The notes under the pieces: generated by a model
What the model saw: the letters and a program-made list of their open reading frames with translations, nothing else
Database searches by the model: none
Told to the model about the DNA's origin: nothing
Program-made: the position numbers and the translations under genes
Shown here: piece after piece, positions 44,114 through 53,622 of the stretch
Layout of the letters: each line of letters opens with the position of its first letter
Position numbering within the stretch: the first letter of the stretch is position 1
Assembly: GCF_001423695.1 (NCBI RefSeq)
Contig: NZ_LMOZ01000003.1
Location: 167,018-231,017, forward strand
Direction: 5' to 3'
DNA length: 64,000 bases
Source: Leifsonia sp. Leaf336
Lineage (GTDB): Bacteria > Actinomycetota > Actinomycetes > Actinomycetales > Microbacteriaceae

Positions 44114-47100
44114 TCAGTTGACGTACGCGGTCTCCGCTTCGCCCAGCAGCTCCCGCACGAGTGTGGCGGCGGGGTCGCGGTCGAGGACCGGGGCCAAGAT
44201 CGTCGCCGCGCGGGACGGATCACCCGTCAGCAGCGCCAGTTCGGCGTCCATGACCGCGACCAGGTCACGGTGGACCTGCTCGATGTCGGCCCGGAAGATC
44301 AGCATCGTCGGCAGGGACGTGGCGAAGTAGTCGATCTTCGCACGCTCTCGCCGCTCGACCTCCACGTAGTCCGCGAGCTCGGCGGTCAGCCGGTCCGCGC
44401 GGTCCTGGTCGCCGAGCCGTCGTGCCGCGAGCACCGAATAGTACGTCATCGGGGAGTGCGGAACCGCTGACATCGTGGTGAAGTCCCCCGCACTCGTCGC
44501 CGCCGCGCGCCACGCCTCCTCGGCGGCCACCGTCAGCCCGGCAGCCTGATTGGCGTCGCCGAATGCGAGCAGGAGGTCGGACCGGTTGGCCAGGGGGTGC
44601 GGTGCTTCGCCGAGGGTGTCGGGAACGTCGACCGCGCTCGCGAGCGCGGCCACCGCGCGGTCGGGCTCGCCGAGGAGAAGAGCCTCGTTCGCCGCGGCGC
44701 GCTGGGCCAGCGTCCACACCCGGATGGTCTCGCCCTCGCCGCCCTCCCAGGGGCTGAACCGGCGACCGGACAGCAGACGGATCGCCTCGGCGTGACGTCC
44801 GACGAGGACGAGCAGCTCCGCGTAGGCGAGGGCGAGGTCGTCCCGCTCGACGATCAGCTCGCCGGCATCGGCGAGGGCGTCAAGTCGTTCCTGCGGAGCG
44901 GCGCCCACGCGGCGGGCGAGCTGGTCGGCCTCGTATCGCAGCTTCGCGTCGCGCGGTGCGGCGTCCACCGCCTGCCGGTACCGGCGCACAGCCTCCTCGG
45001 GTCGGCCCTGGACGTTGTAGGCGGCGAGGCCGAGGCCGCGGAGCGACACCGCGTCGTCGGGCGCCTGCTCGACTGCGCGTTCGAGGTGCGCGATCGCTTC
45101 GTCGTAGCGGCGGTGGAAGTAGAGCCAGTGGCCCAGCAGTGCGTGCGCGCGGGCGTCGCCCGTGCGCTGGACCCGGCGTTCGAGCACGCGCGCATCCTCG
45201 CGGCCGCCGGCGAAGCACCGGTCGACGGAGACGGTGCGCGCATCCCGGAGGGCAGCGGTCGCCTCATCGACGCGGCCGAGCTCTTCGAGCAGCTCCGCCC
45301 TGGCGTAGTGGATGAGGGCGAGCGGGTCGCCCGCTCCGGGCACCGGCAGGGTGACAGCGGCGAGCGCTGCTGCCTCCAGGACGCGGAGCGTCTCCGCGGA
45401 CATCCCGAGCGATCGGTACTCCCCCGCGAGGTCGCGCAGCGTTCCGGCGTCGGTGTTCGCCGGCGTGCCGGCGAGGTCCCTCAACCAGGCGTCGAGCGGG
45501 TCGAGCGCGCGCGCTGCGGCCAGGACCTCCTCCGCCTCCGCTGCACGACCCAGCGTGCGCAGTGCGATCACACGGACCGCCGCGGCCTGCAGCTGGTCCG
45601 CGTCGAGGCGGGCGGCGAGCTCGGCCTGTTCGAGCGCGTCGCTCCAGCGACCGGCGCGGGCGGCGATGCGGGCGCGGGCCAGCGCTGACGGCGCCCGCCA
45701 GGCGTACGTCCACGCCGCCTTCGCGAACGCGCCGTCGGCCTCCTGATCGCGACCGGTCTCCGACAGCACGACGCCGAGGAGGTACGAGGCTTCGCCGTCG
45801 GCCGGGTTCGGGTTGCGCCGCGTCTGGCGGCGAAGAGCCGAGCGGAGGTGTTCTTCGGCCTCCGTCAGGCGGCCGGCTCCGAGCCGGGCCGAGGCGATGG
45901 CGACGTGCGAGCGGGAGTCGCCCGGATCGCGCCTCAAGGCCTCCTGCCAATACGGCTCGGGCGACCTGGTGGCGTGCCGGTACTGGGCGAGGTGGACGCC
46001 GGTGAGGTAGAGCTCGTCGATCGAGTCGATCTCGGCTGGGGCGGGAGGCTCGGTCGCCGTCTCGAAGCCGTCGGCGGCCGCGTCCCGGTAGCGGGTGGTC
46101 GATCGGAGCACTTCGACGTCGTCGACCTCGGCGACCAGGTCGAGATCACCGGCGATCGCAGCAGGCACCCTGACGACGAACGGACGACCAGGTCGGACCG
46201 ACGCCCGCTCCTCCCAGACGAGTGCACCCGAGCTGTCGATCAGCCGCAGCTCGACACCCTCGAACACGCGGGTGGCTGCCAGGCCGATGTCCGCGATCCG
46301 CTCTGCGCCGTCTCCGCTGACCACGAGGCTCATCGCCAGGTCGGTCGACGCCTGCGTGAGCGGGCCGATGCCGTGATAGGGGAACCAGAACTGGCTGAAC
46401 GACTTCGTCTCGCCCGGGGCGAGGTAGGAGAAGTCCGGCTGGTTGTCCGTGTAGACCCCGGCCATCAGTTCGACGTAAGCGCTGCGGTCGTCACTGAGGT
46501 TCGCATCCCACGCCCAGCCGAACGGGGAGTTGCCCCACGTCCATTGCTTCTTGCCCGGAGCGATGTGGTGGTCGGCGACGTGCGCGAAGCCCAGCGCCGT
46601 GGAGTGGTCGTAGCCGCCGAAGAAGTCGTCTTCGCTGGCGACGCACATGTACGACGTGGGCACGGGGATGTTGCGGTACCAGTCGATCCGGTCGGCATCG
46701 TCCGCGACGTACGCGGGGCTGTTCCGGTCGGCGCGAGCCGCGTAGTCGATGCCGTAATACGGCTGGTCGGCGGCGGGAAACGCGGTCGCGGCGCGTTTGG
46801 CGTGGTCGGCGACCACGTGGACGTCCCCTGGAAAGAACGACTGGTACTCGTCATGCACACGGACGGCGACGTTCGCCCACCAGAGGAAGGTCTGCGTGGT
46901 CTCCGTGCGGTTGAACAGCCGCACTCTGGCCTCCAGAACAGCGCTGCCCGGTCGCACACGGATACCGTGCATGCCCTTCATCCTGGCGAACGGGTCATGG
47001 TCGCTGCACCACACGGTGACCGAACCGTCGGGCTCGCGTTCGATCGTCCAGTCCATCGGCAGGAAGGTGGCGGGACGGTGGTGCTGCGGCCAGTTGAACT

Positions 47101-47500
47101 CGATCCCTCCCGAGATCCACGGCCCGGCGAGACCGACCAGGGCCGGTTTGATCACGTCGTTCCGGTAGAAGAAGTCCTGGCCGGTGGTCTTGTCGATCGC
47201 GATGTGAACGCGTCCACCCAGCTCGGGAAGGATCACCAGCCGAAGGTATTCGTTCTCGAGATGCACCGCCTGCCACGTGCGGGTCGTCGCCTCATGACTG
47301 ACCGACTCGATGAAGGGCAACGGGTACACCCGACCGGACGAACCTTGATAGACCCGCGACTCCAGGAAAGCAGGGAGACGCCCCGGCTCCCCCGGCTCAT
47401 AGGTGCGAACATCAACGGGCTCCCCCCACGCCGCGACGGCGGCGTCGCGCTGGCTCTCCGGCACGGGAGGGAGGGGGAACGAGGGGGGAACAGCAGACAT
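44114..47500 (-). CDS. DUF5107 and TPR-repeat protein, 1128 residues
   Basis: ATG 47500; the frame is open further upstream but into the SDR gene region, where it does not look coding. The N-terminal half has a mutarotase-like beta-sandwich (LENEYLRLVILPELGGRVHI, GLAGPWISGGIEFNWPQHHR, PGSAVLEARVRLFNRTETTQ) typical of DUF5107. The C-terminal half (~560-1100) is a chain of TPR helices (YWQEALRRDPGDSRSHVAIA, HLERAVEQAPDDAVSLRGLG). No signal peptide, so cytoplasmic. Biochemical function is unknown to me. DUF5107 proteins are commonly found in sugar-utilisation clusters, and aldose-epimerase-like folds bind sugars, so a carbohydrate-active or sensing role is plausible. Confidence 0.85.
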   Translation of the reverse strand: MSAVPPSFPLPPVPESQRDAAVAAWGEPVDVRTYEPGEPGRLPAFLESRVYQGSSGRVYPLPFIESVSHEATTRTWQAVHLENEYLRLVILPELGGRVHIAIDKTTGQDFFYRNDVIKPALVGLAGPWISGGIEFNWPQHHRPATFLPMDWTIEREPDGSVTVWCSDHDPFARMKGMHGIRVRPGSAVLEARVRLFNRTETTQTFLWWANVAVRVHDEYQSFFPGDVHVVADHAKRAATAFPAADQPYYGIDYAARADRNSPAYVADDADRIDWYRNIPVPTSYMCVASEDDFFGGYDHSTALGFAHVADHHIAPGKKQWTWGNSPFGWAWDANLSDDRSAYVELMAGVYTDNQPDFSYLAPGETKSFSQFWFPYHGIGPLTQASTDLAMSLVVSGDGAERIADIGLAATRVFEGVELRLIDSSGALVWEERASVRPGRPFVVRVPAAIAGDLDLVAEVDDVEVLRSTTRYRDAAADGFETATEPPAPAEIDSIDELYLTGVHLAQYRHATRSPEPYWQEALRRDPGDSRSHVAIASARLGAGRLTEAEEHLRSALRRQTRRNPNPADGEASYLLGVVLSETGRDQEADGAFAKAAWTYAWRAPSALARARIAARAGRWSDALEQAELAARLDADQLQAAAVRVIALRTLGRAAEAEEVLAAARALDPLDAWLRDLAGTPANTDAGTLRDLAGEYRSLGMSAETLRVLEAAALAAVTLPVPGAGDPLALIHYARAELLEELGRVDEATAALRDARTVSVDRCFAGGREDARVLERRVQRTGDARAHALLGHWLYFHRRYDEAIAHLERAVEQAPDDAVSLRGLGLAAYNVQGRPEEAVRRYRQAVDAAPRDAKLRYEADQLARRVGAAPQERLDALADAGELIVERDDLALAYAELLVLVGRHAEAIRLLSGRRFSPWEGGEGETIRVWTLAQRAAANEALLLGEPDRAVAALASAVDVPDTLGEAPHPLANRSDLLLAFGDANQAAGLTVAAEEAWRAAATSAGDFTTMSAVPHSPMTYYSVLAARRLGDQDRADRLTAELADYVEVERRERAKIDYFATSLPTMLIFRADIEQVHRDLVAVMDAELALLTGDPSRAATILAPVLDRDPAATLVRELLGEAETAYVN

Positions 47501-47734
47501 AAATGCGACCCTACGGGCCGCCCTGACCCCTACAACATATGCGTTCCCACGCAGAACATGGACGATTCTCTTGTGCTTGGCCCCGACCAATCCGACGCTG
47601 CCGACGATGGACTGCGCTGTGGCCGAAGGGCCTCCCGATTCCACTCCTGTGAGGTAAGGCTTGCACCATGCGGCATCGATGCTGCTGAATGTGCTCGAGT
47701 CGAGCGGGTAGAGGGAATACACGGGAGAGAGATC

Positions 47735-48495
47735 ATGGCGGGAGCATTGGACGGCGCGACGGCATTGGTGACCGGAGCGAGTAGCGGGATCGGCGCCGAG
47801 ACGGCACGAAGGCTTGCGTCGGAGGGGGCGACGGTGGCGCTGGTCGCGCGGCGACGAGACCGCCTCGACGACGTCGCGGCGGGAATCACGGAAGCCGGCA
47901 GACGGGCGATCGTGATCGAAGGCGACGTGGCTGATCGAGGATCGGCGGAGGCCGCTGTGGAGGCCGCGGTCGATCGGACCGGCCGGCTCGACATTCTTGT
48001 CAACAACGCGGGCGTCATGCTCTTGGGCCCGGCCCAGCAGGCCAGTGTCGACGATTGGGAGCGGATGCTCGCCATCAACGTCAACGGCGTTCTCGCGATC
48101 ACCCATGCGGCCCTCCCCCACCTGATCCACGCCGGACAGGACTCCGCACGAGGCATCGCCGACATCGTCACGATCAGCTCGACGGCCGGACGAGTCGCTC
48201 GGCCAGGCAGCAGCGTCTACAACCTGACCAAGTTCGGCGTGAACGCGTTCTCCGAAGCGCTCCGCCAAGAACTCGTGCCCCAGAAAGTGCGGGTCGGTGT
48301 GATCGAACCGGGGACGGTGGACACAGAGCTCGTCAGTCACAACTCCTCAGCAGTGCGCGAGGCGGCGGAACGTCAGGTCTCGACGAGGCGCTGCAGCCGG
48401 CCGACGTCGCGGACGCCGTCGCCTACATGGTCACCCGCCCCCGGCGGGTCGCGGTGAACGAGCTGCTGGTGCGGGCGGCCGAGCAGACCTGGTGA
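47735..48495 (+). pseudogene. SDR-family oxidoreductase with a frameshift
   Basis: ATG 47735 with GGAGAGA. The frame has the Rossmann motif TGASSGIGAETARRL, NNAGVMLLGP, and the active-site Ser and Tyr-x3-Lys (SSVYNLTKFG), then RVGVIEPGTVDTELVSH. Near 48375-48390 it shifts: the frame reads on as TRRCSRPTSR and stops, while another frame continues with LDEALQPADVADAVAYMVTR and ends at 48495 with the usual SDR tail. A single-base indel explains this. Catalytic residues lie before the break. It may be a real mutation or a sequence error. Confidence 0.85.
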
Positions 48496-48531
48496 TCCGA
48501 TTCACGCTTCACGTCCATCCACTCGCCATCG

Positions 48532-50991
48532 TCATCCCGCTGCGCTGAGCGACCTCTCGCGGTCGAGGAACTCGACGCCATCAGCACTCAACGACAACCG
48601 CGCCGCCGTAAGCCCGTACGCGGTGATCGTCACATCGACGTGCTCGTCACCGGCCAGCTGCACGACCGCGAGCGCATGACCATCGAAGCTGGTGTGCTGC
48701 CGGCTCACGTACGAGTCTGCCGGTGCGGGGTTCCCGGACCCCACCGCGAGGAGCTTCGCCTCACCCTCCAGCTCGACGGTGACCGGCCGGTCGGCGTCTG
48801 AGACGATCCTCCCGTCGCCGTCCGCTAATCCGATGCGGACGAATCGGATACCGTCGGCGGTCTCGGCGTCCACTTCTGCCAGAAGCTGAACCGCCGGCCC
48901 TGCCGTCGTGAGGGTATAGGACTCCGCCCGGATGCCGTTTCGAATGGCAGTGGCCACCAGCGTCCCGGGTGTGTACGCAACAGGGAACTCCGCTCGGTAA
49001 GCGTGCTCGCGACCGGCGGCCGCCCTCCCGATCACAGCACCGTTCAGCGCAAGCTCGACCTCGTCTGCGTCGCTGTAGACCTCGACCGTCAGCGTGGCGC
49101 CCTCATGGCCCGACCAGGTCCAGCTGGCGATGCTGTCGCTCCAGGTCCACGGCCCCGCGTAGAACGTGCCATCACGACCCGGGCGGTTCACCGCGATGTA
49201 CGGTTCCGGCCTGAGACCGAAGACGATCTCGCGGTAGAAGGACGCCGGGCGACGGCCTCCGATCAAATCGAGGTCACCGCACCACGCGGCGATCCACGGA
49301 AAGCCGGCACTGAGAGTCGGCTGCTCCCCCTCGGCCAGATACTGTGGCGCGCCGATGCCGACCTCGCCGAGGTAGTCGAAGCCCGTCCAGGTGAAGTCGC
49401 CGATGACATGAGCGTTGTCGGTGACGAGTCCCCAGTTGTGGTCGATGTGGGTAGGGAAGGTCTCCGTCCCGACGATCACACGATTGGGGAAGAGTTCCTT
49501 GTCCATCACGTACCGTGCATCCAGGTAGTTCATTCCGGCGATGTCCAGCAGCCCGAACGACTCGGCGGTCTTCTCCGTGACCAGCGGGGAGGATCCGATC
49601 TGGTTCATGAAGTCCCCCGGCCCGCTCGCCATCATCGTATTGATGCCGGCGCCTTCGTCCGCGCTGCTGCCGCGCTGGGCGCCCATCGCCTTCAGATCGT
49701 CCATGACTGCCAACATGCCGTTGACGGCGTTGGTCACGAATCGGGTGGAATCGAGCGCTCGGACCTTCTCCGCTAGTGCGCGGCCGGTGATCCCGCCGGC
49801 CGCCGAACCGGTCTCCGGGATCTCATTGCCGATCGAGTAGAGGATGACGCTCGGGTGGTTGAAGTCCTTGGCGACCATCGCCTCCACGTCGCGCTCCCAC
49901 CACTCCGCGAACCGGAGCGAGTAGTCGTGCGACATCTTTCCCGATGTCCACATGTCGAACGTCTCGTCCATGACGTACATCCCGAGCCGGTCGCACGCTT
50001 CGAGCAGCCCTGCGCTGATCGGGTTGTGAGCGGATCGGATGGCGTTGAAGCCGGCCTCTTTCAGCAACCGTACGCGGCGCTCTTCCGCAGCATCGAAGGT
50101 CGCCGCGCCGAGGATGCCGTTGTCGTGATGGATGCACGCTCCACGCAGTTTGACCGTCTGGCCGTTGACCCGCAGGCCTCGAACCGGGTCCACCTGCAGC
50201 TTGCGGATCCCGAACGAACTACTGGCTTGGTCGATGACCGCGTCATCCGACAGCTCGGCATGCGCGGTGTACAACGCGGGAGCCTCGGCGCTCCACAGGG
50301 CCGGCGCTCCCACTCGAAGCCGCTGCCGGCTCAACGCCGAACCGTTGGCTTCCACGGTCACTGGCACCGTTCCGGTGGCCACCGTCGCACCGGATGGATC
50401 GGTGATGTTGACGCTTACAGATACGGTTGCGCGGCGGTTGCGGGTGTTCGAGACGGTCACGTCCACCTCGACGATGGCGGCGTCCGCCTCGACGTCGGGC
50501 GTCGTCACCCTCAGGCCGTCAGCGGGGATGTGCACCTCGGGGCCGACATGGAGCCAGACGTTGCGGTAGATTCCGGCGCCTGTATACCAGCGAGAGTCTT
50601 CCCCGTTGCGCGCTTCGACCTCGATGGTGTTTTCCTCGCCTGGGCGCAGGAATGTGTCGGCGTCGATGGTGAACCCGGAGTAGCCGTAGGGTCGCTGACC
50701 GGCGAAGCTCCCGTTGATGTGCACCGTCGCGTCGCGGTAGACCCCCTCGAACTCCACAACGATCCGCTTCCCTTCGAACTCGCTCGGCACCAGGAAGCTC
50801 TTGCGGTACTGATAGGCACCGGCTGGGAAGAAGGCGACCGCTCGATCACCCTCCGGGTCGCGGTCGCGGCCGATCTGGGCATCGTGCGGGAGGGTGATGT
50901 CGTTGTACAGTGCGCTGATCCCGGCGAGCTCCGCGAACGGATTCACCTTCTCGCGGTACTGCCAGCCGTCATTGAACGATGTGCGCTTCAT
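48532..50991 (-). CDS. GH2 beta-galactosidase-like glycosidase
   Basis: 819 residues. Jelly-roll N-terminal domain (FPAGAYQYRKSFLVP), Ig-like domain, then a barrel with RSAHNPISAGLLEACDRLG, acid/base Glu390 in LYSIGNEIP and nucleophile Glu510 in IVGTETFPTH. The C-terminal part carries Ig-like domains (ATLTVEVYSDADEVELALNG). No signal peptide. GH2 includes beta-galactosidases, beta-mannosidases and beta-glucuronidases; the block with RGACIHHDNGILG suits bacterial beta-galactosidases, but the exact sugar is not settled. Its start overlaps the Gfo/Idh stop by 23 bp; last gene of the operon MFS-Gfo/Idh-GH2. Confidence 0.93.
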   Translation of the reverse strand: MKRTSFNDGWQYREKVNPFAELAGISALYNDITLPHDAQIGRDRDPEGDRAVAFFPAGAYQYRKSFLVPSEFEGKRIVVEFEGVYRDATVHINGSFAGQRPYGYSGFTIDADTFLRPGEENTIEVEARNGEDSRWYTGAGIYRNVWLHVGPEVHIPADGLRVTTPDVEADAAIVEVDVTVSNTRNRRATVSVSVNITDPSGATVATGTVPVTVEANGSALSRQRLRVGAPALWSAEAPALYTAHAELSDDAVIDQASSSFGIRKLQVDPVRGLRVNGQTVKLRGACIHHDNGILGAATFDAAEERRVRLLKEAGFNAIRSAHNPISAGLLEACDRLGMYVMDETFDMWTSGKMSHDYSLRFAEWWERDVEAMVAKDFNHPSVILYSIGNEIPETGSAAGGITGRALAEKVRALDSTRFVTNAVNGMLAVMDDLKAMGAQRGSSADEGAGINTMMASGPGDFMNQIGSSPLVTEKTAESFGLLDIAGMNYLDARYVMDKELFPNRVIVGTETFPTHIDHNWGLVTDNAHVIGDFTWTGFDYLGEVGIGAPQYLAEGEQPTLSAGFPWIAAWCGDLDLIGGRRPASFYREIVFGLRPEPYIAVNRPGRDGTFYAGPWTWSDSIASWTWSGHEGATLTVEVYSDADEVELALNGAVIGRAAAGREHAYRAEFPVAYTPGTLVATAIRNGIRAESYTLTTAGPAVQLLAEVDAETADGIRFVRIGLADGDGRIVSDADRPVTVELEGEAKLLAVGSGNPAPADSYVSRQHTSFDGHALAVVQLAGDEHVDVTITAYGLTAARLSLSADGVEFLDRERSLSAAG

Positions 50992-52009
50992 GGGTGCTCC
51001 TCTGGTCGTGCGATGTCTCGGTGATGCTTCGTCGGATGGCGTCCAGCATTGACAGCGTTGCGACGCTGTCGGCCAATGGGTGGAGGGGATGCTCGGTGAG
51101 GCCGGCCACGATCACCTCGGTGACCGCGGCGAGCATCGGCACGTAGCCGTACCCGTCGCGCGTGAACGCGGTCGTGTCGACCCGTGCGAGTGCATCCGGG
51201 ATCGGCCCGCTGCGTTTCTGGTACTCGGATGCGGACCAGAAGGGCGCCGGGATGGTGATCCAGCCTTCGGTTCCACTAATGGTCGCTGTCGGTTCCGCGT
51301 AATCGACCATCGAAGCCGCCAGCTGGGCGAATCGGCCATCCGCGTAGTCGAAGGTCATGTGCTCGGCGAGGTCCACCCCGTCCGGTCGGATGCAACCGGA
51401 CCCACAGACGCGATCGGGTGCGCCGAGGACGTCGAGCGCGAGGGTGACCGGGTAGATCGCCTGGTCCAACAGTGTGCTGCTGGCCCGTTCGGCGCTCCAT
51501 CGTGGCGAGTCCGGCGCATCGAAAGGCAAGCCGAAGGATGCGCGCACACTGCGGACGTCGCCGATCGCGCCGGAGAGTGCTGCGACCACCGCCCCGCGAT
51601 ATGCGGGAAGGAACCGCATCCACATTGCTTCCATCGCGAATCGGCCGCTTGCCGCCGCCGCGTCGGCGATGCGCTGCGCCTCGCCCGCGTCGACGGCGAT
51701 CGGCTTCTCGATCAGGACATGCTTGCCTGCCTCCAAGGCCGCCACTGCGATTCCCGCGTGGGTCGCGTGCGGGGTCCCGACGTAGGCGATGTCCACATCG
51801 GGGTCTGCGAGCATCCGGTGCAGGTCTGAGTACGCGACGGAGAACCCATGTTCGTCCGCGAACGCGTTCGCCTTCGCCTGATCTCGGGAGACAACCGCGT
51901 AGCAGTCGGCCCCCGGGGTCACGGCGAGGTCGTTCGCAATGAGCTGGGAGATGAGACCGGTGCCGATGACAGCCCAGCTCAGTCCTCCTCCTGCCGACGG
52001 TGACGTCAT
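50969..52009 (-). CDS. Gfo/Idh/MocA-family oxidoreductase
   Basis: 346 residues from ATG 52009, overlapping the transporter stop by 4 bp. N-terminal Rossmann fold with WAVIGTGLISQLIANDLAV, then DPDVDIAYVGTPHATHAGIA and the hallmark Glu-Lys-Pro motif in HVLIEKPIAVDAGEA. The catalytic domain spans ~125-346. It probably oxidises or epimerises a sugar with bound NAD(P). The substrate would be the galactoside or product handled by the same operon. Confidence 0.93.
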   Translation of the reverse strand: MTSPSAGGGLSWAVIGTGLISQLIANDLAVTPGADCYAVVSRDQAKANAFADEHGFSVAYSDLHRMLADPDVDIAYVGTPHATHAGIAVAALEAGKHVLIEKPIAVDAGEAQRIADAAAASGRFAMEAMWMRFLPAYRGAVVAALSGAIGDVRSVRASFGLPFDAPDSPRWSAERASSTLLDQAIYPVTLALDVLGAPDRVCGSGCIRPDGVDLAEHMTFDYADGRFAQLAASMVDYAEPTATISGTEGWITIPAPFWSASEYQKRSGPIPDALARVDTTAFTRDGYGYVPMLAAVTEVIVAGLTEHPLHPLADSVATLSMLDAIRRSITETSHDQRSTHEAHIVQ

Positions 52010-53496
52010 CCCTGCACCGTTGCAGCCTTCGCAGCTCGCCGGGCAGCCAGGTCCCGCTGGATCTGGGAGAGGTTCTTGTCGATGTTCAAGAACCAGATGA
52101 TGACACCCATGAGCACGGAGATGATCAGCGGAAGCCAGAGGTAGAGGAGGATCTCCATGTTGACCGCCGACGCGGGCTGGCTGGAGGCCTGGCCGTTGTA
52201 GTTGCCGGCGGCGAGGAGCCAGCCGACAAGGGCCACGCCGAGGCCGGCACCGAAGTTCTGGCCGGCGGTCGCGGCCGAGTACGTCATGCCGTCCAGGCGA
52301 ACGCCGCTCTTCCACTCCCCGTAGTCCACGACGTCTGCCACGAGCGCGAACAGTCCTGCCGCGGCAGGGATGCCTCCGACGGATCGGACCAGGCCGCCCA
52401 CGATGACGAGGGTGATGCTGCTCGGGTCGATGAGCGAGATGACGCAGCCGAGGACGGTGATCACGACACCCACCAGGATGAGCTTGCGCTTGCCGACCCG
52501 AGCGATGATGGCCGGCATGAACCAGAGGCCGATGATCAGCGGGAGGAGCTGAACCAGTCCGAGGAAGCTGTAGATGTTCGGGTCACCGAGGACATCCTTC
52601 GCGTAGTACACGCCGACACCGGCGGTGCCGGTGAGAACGTAGTTCAGCAGGAAGAAGCCGAAGGCGAGGAAGAAGTACGGGTTGCGGAACAGGATTCCGA
52701 GCGACTTGCCCAGCGGCAGCTTGCTGCCGTCGTCCTGCTTGATCGTCCCCTTGATCCTCTCCTTGGTGCCGAAGAACACGATCAAGAATGTGAGGGCGGA
52801 GATCACACCGTAGACGATCGAGATGATCGTCCATCCGTTCTGCCCGCCCCCGTTCGCGGTGATCACCGGGATCGTGACGAAGTTCACGACCAGCGTGGTC
52901 ACCAGAGCGAAGAAGGTGCGGATGACGGTGAGCGAGACCCGCATCTTCGAATTGCTCGTGATCACAGAGAGCAGCGTGTGGTACGCCAGGTTCGACCCGA
53001 CGAAGCCGACGCCGAGGCAGATGAAGTACATGACGAACGCGTAGACCTCTTTGGCCCCGGTCCCGAGCCCTGCGGGAATGTTGAACAGCAGGATGAACGA
53101 GATCACCACGACCGGGGTCGCGAACAGGATCCAGGGCCGGGCCTTGCCCCAGCGGGTGTTCGTGCGGTCGATCAGTGCGCCGAGGACCAGGTCCATCGTG
53201 CCGTCCAGCACGCGGCCGAACAGCAGCAGTGTGCCGGCGATCGCAGCGCCGATCCCCACAGTGTCGGTGAAGTAGAAGAGCAGGAAGGCCGAGATCGGCG
53301 CGAAGATCAAGTTCCCGCCGATGTCGCCGACGCCGTAGGCGAGCCGCTCGCGGATCTTGAGCTTCTGACCGGTCGTGTCCTCAACCGCCTCGCCGACCGC
53401 GTTGGCAGCCAGGGAGGCGGTCAGCGACTCCTCCGCGCTCACGGCGACCGCTGCTCTTTGCTGCTCTGCCGAAGTCCGGGTGGAATCCTTCGCCAT
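52006..53496 (-). CDS. GPH-family sugar:cation symporter
   Basis: 496 residues, 12 helices preceded by a ~48-residue cytoplasmic tail. Family blocks: IRERLAYGVGDIGGNLIFAP, GRVLDGTMDLVLGALIDRTN, TRWGKARPWILFATP (the conserved loop 2-3) and LVADVVDYGEWKSG. This glycoside-pentoside-hexuronide family (MelB, XynB-like) imports di- or oligosaccharides with Na+ or H+. First gene of the operon with Gfo/Idh and GH2; divergent from LacI with operators between. Confidence 0.94.
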   Translation of the reverse strand: MAKDSTRTSAEQQRAAVAVSAEESLTASLAANAVGEAVEDTTGQKLKIRERLAYGVGDIGGNLIFAPISAFLLFYFTDTVGIGAAIAGTLLLFGRVLDGTMDLVLGALIDRTNTRWGKARPWILFATPVVVISFILLFNIPAGLGTGAKEVYAFVMYFICLGVGFVGSNLAYHTLLSVITSNSKMRVSLTVIRTFFALVTTLVVNFVTIPVITANGGGQNGWTIISIVYGVISALTFLIVFFGTKERIKGTIKQDDGSKLPLGKSLGILFRNPYFFLAFGFFLLNYVLTGTAGVGVYYAKDVLGDPNIYSFLGLVQLLPLIIGLWFMPAIIARVGKRKLILVGVVITVLGCVISLIDPSSITLVIVGGLVRSVGGIPAAAGLFALVADVVDYGEWKSGVRLDGMTYSAATAGQNFGAGLGVALVGWLLAAGNYNGQASSQPASAVNMEILLYLWLPLIISVLMGVIIWFLNIDKNLSQIQRDLAARRAAKAATVQG

Positions 53497-53540
53497 TGTT
53501 GACTCCCTCGTCAGATTTGGGACCGGTCACATCACCGATC

Positions 53541-53598
53541 GGTGTCACGTGTCAGTGACACGCGACACCACCGTAAAGCGAGTCGGTGTCACGTGTCA
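53541..53598. promoter_or_regulatory. Triple LacI-type operator between GPH operon and LacI
   Basis: GGTGTCACGTGTCA at 53541-53554 and again, identically, at 53585-53598. A third, inverted copy with one change (TGACACGCGACACC) is at 53556-53569, so the first two sit head to head. Equal arms TGTCAC/GTGTCA suit a LacI-family dimer; three sites allow looping or cooperative binding. Confidence 0.78.
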
Positions 53599-53622
53599 AC
53601 TCCGATGTGGCAGACTGGTCGG

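Noticed and set aside
47501-48340. 280-residue N-terminal extension of the DUF5107 protein
   Set aside because: It runs antisense to the SDR gene, which has clear Rossmann motifs; the region before ATG 47500 looks non-coding.
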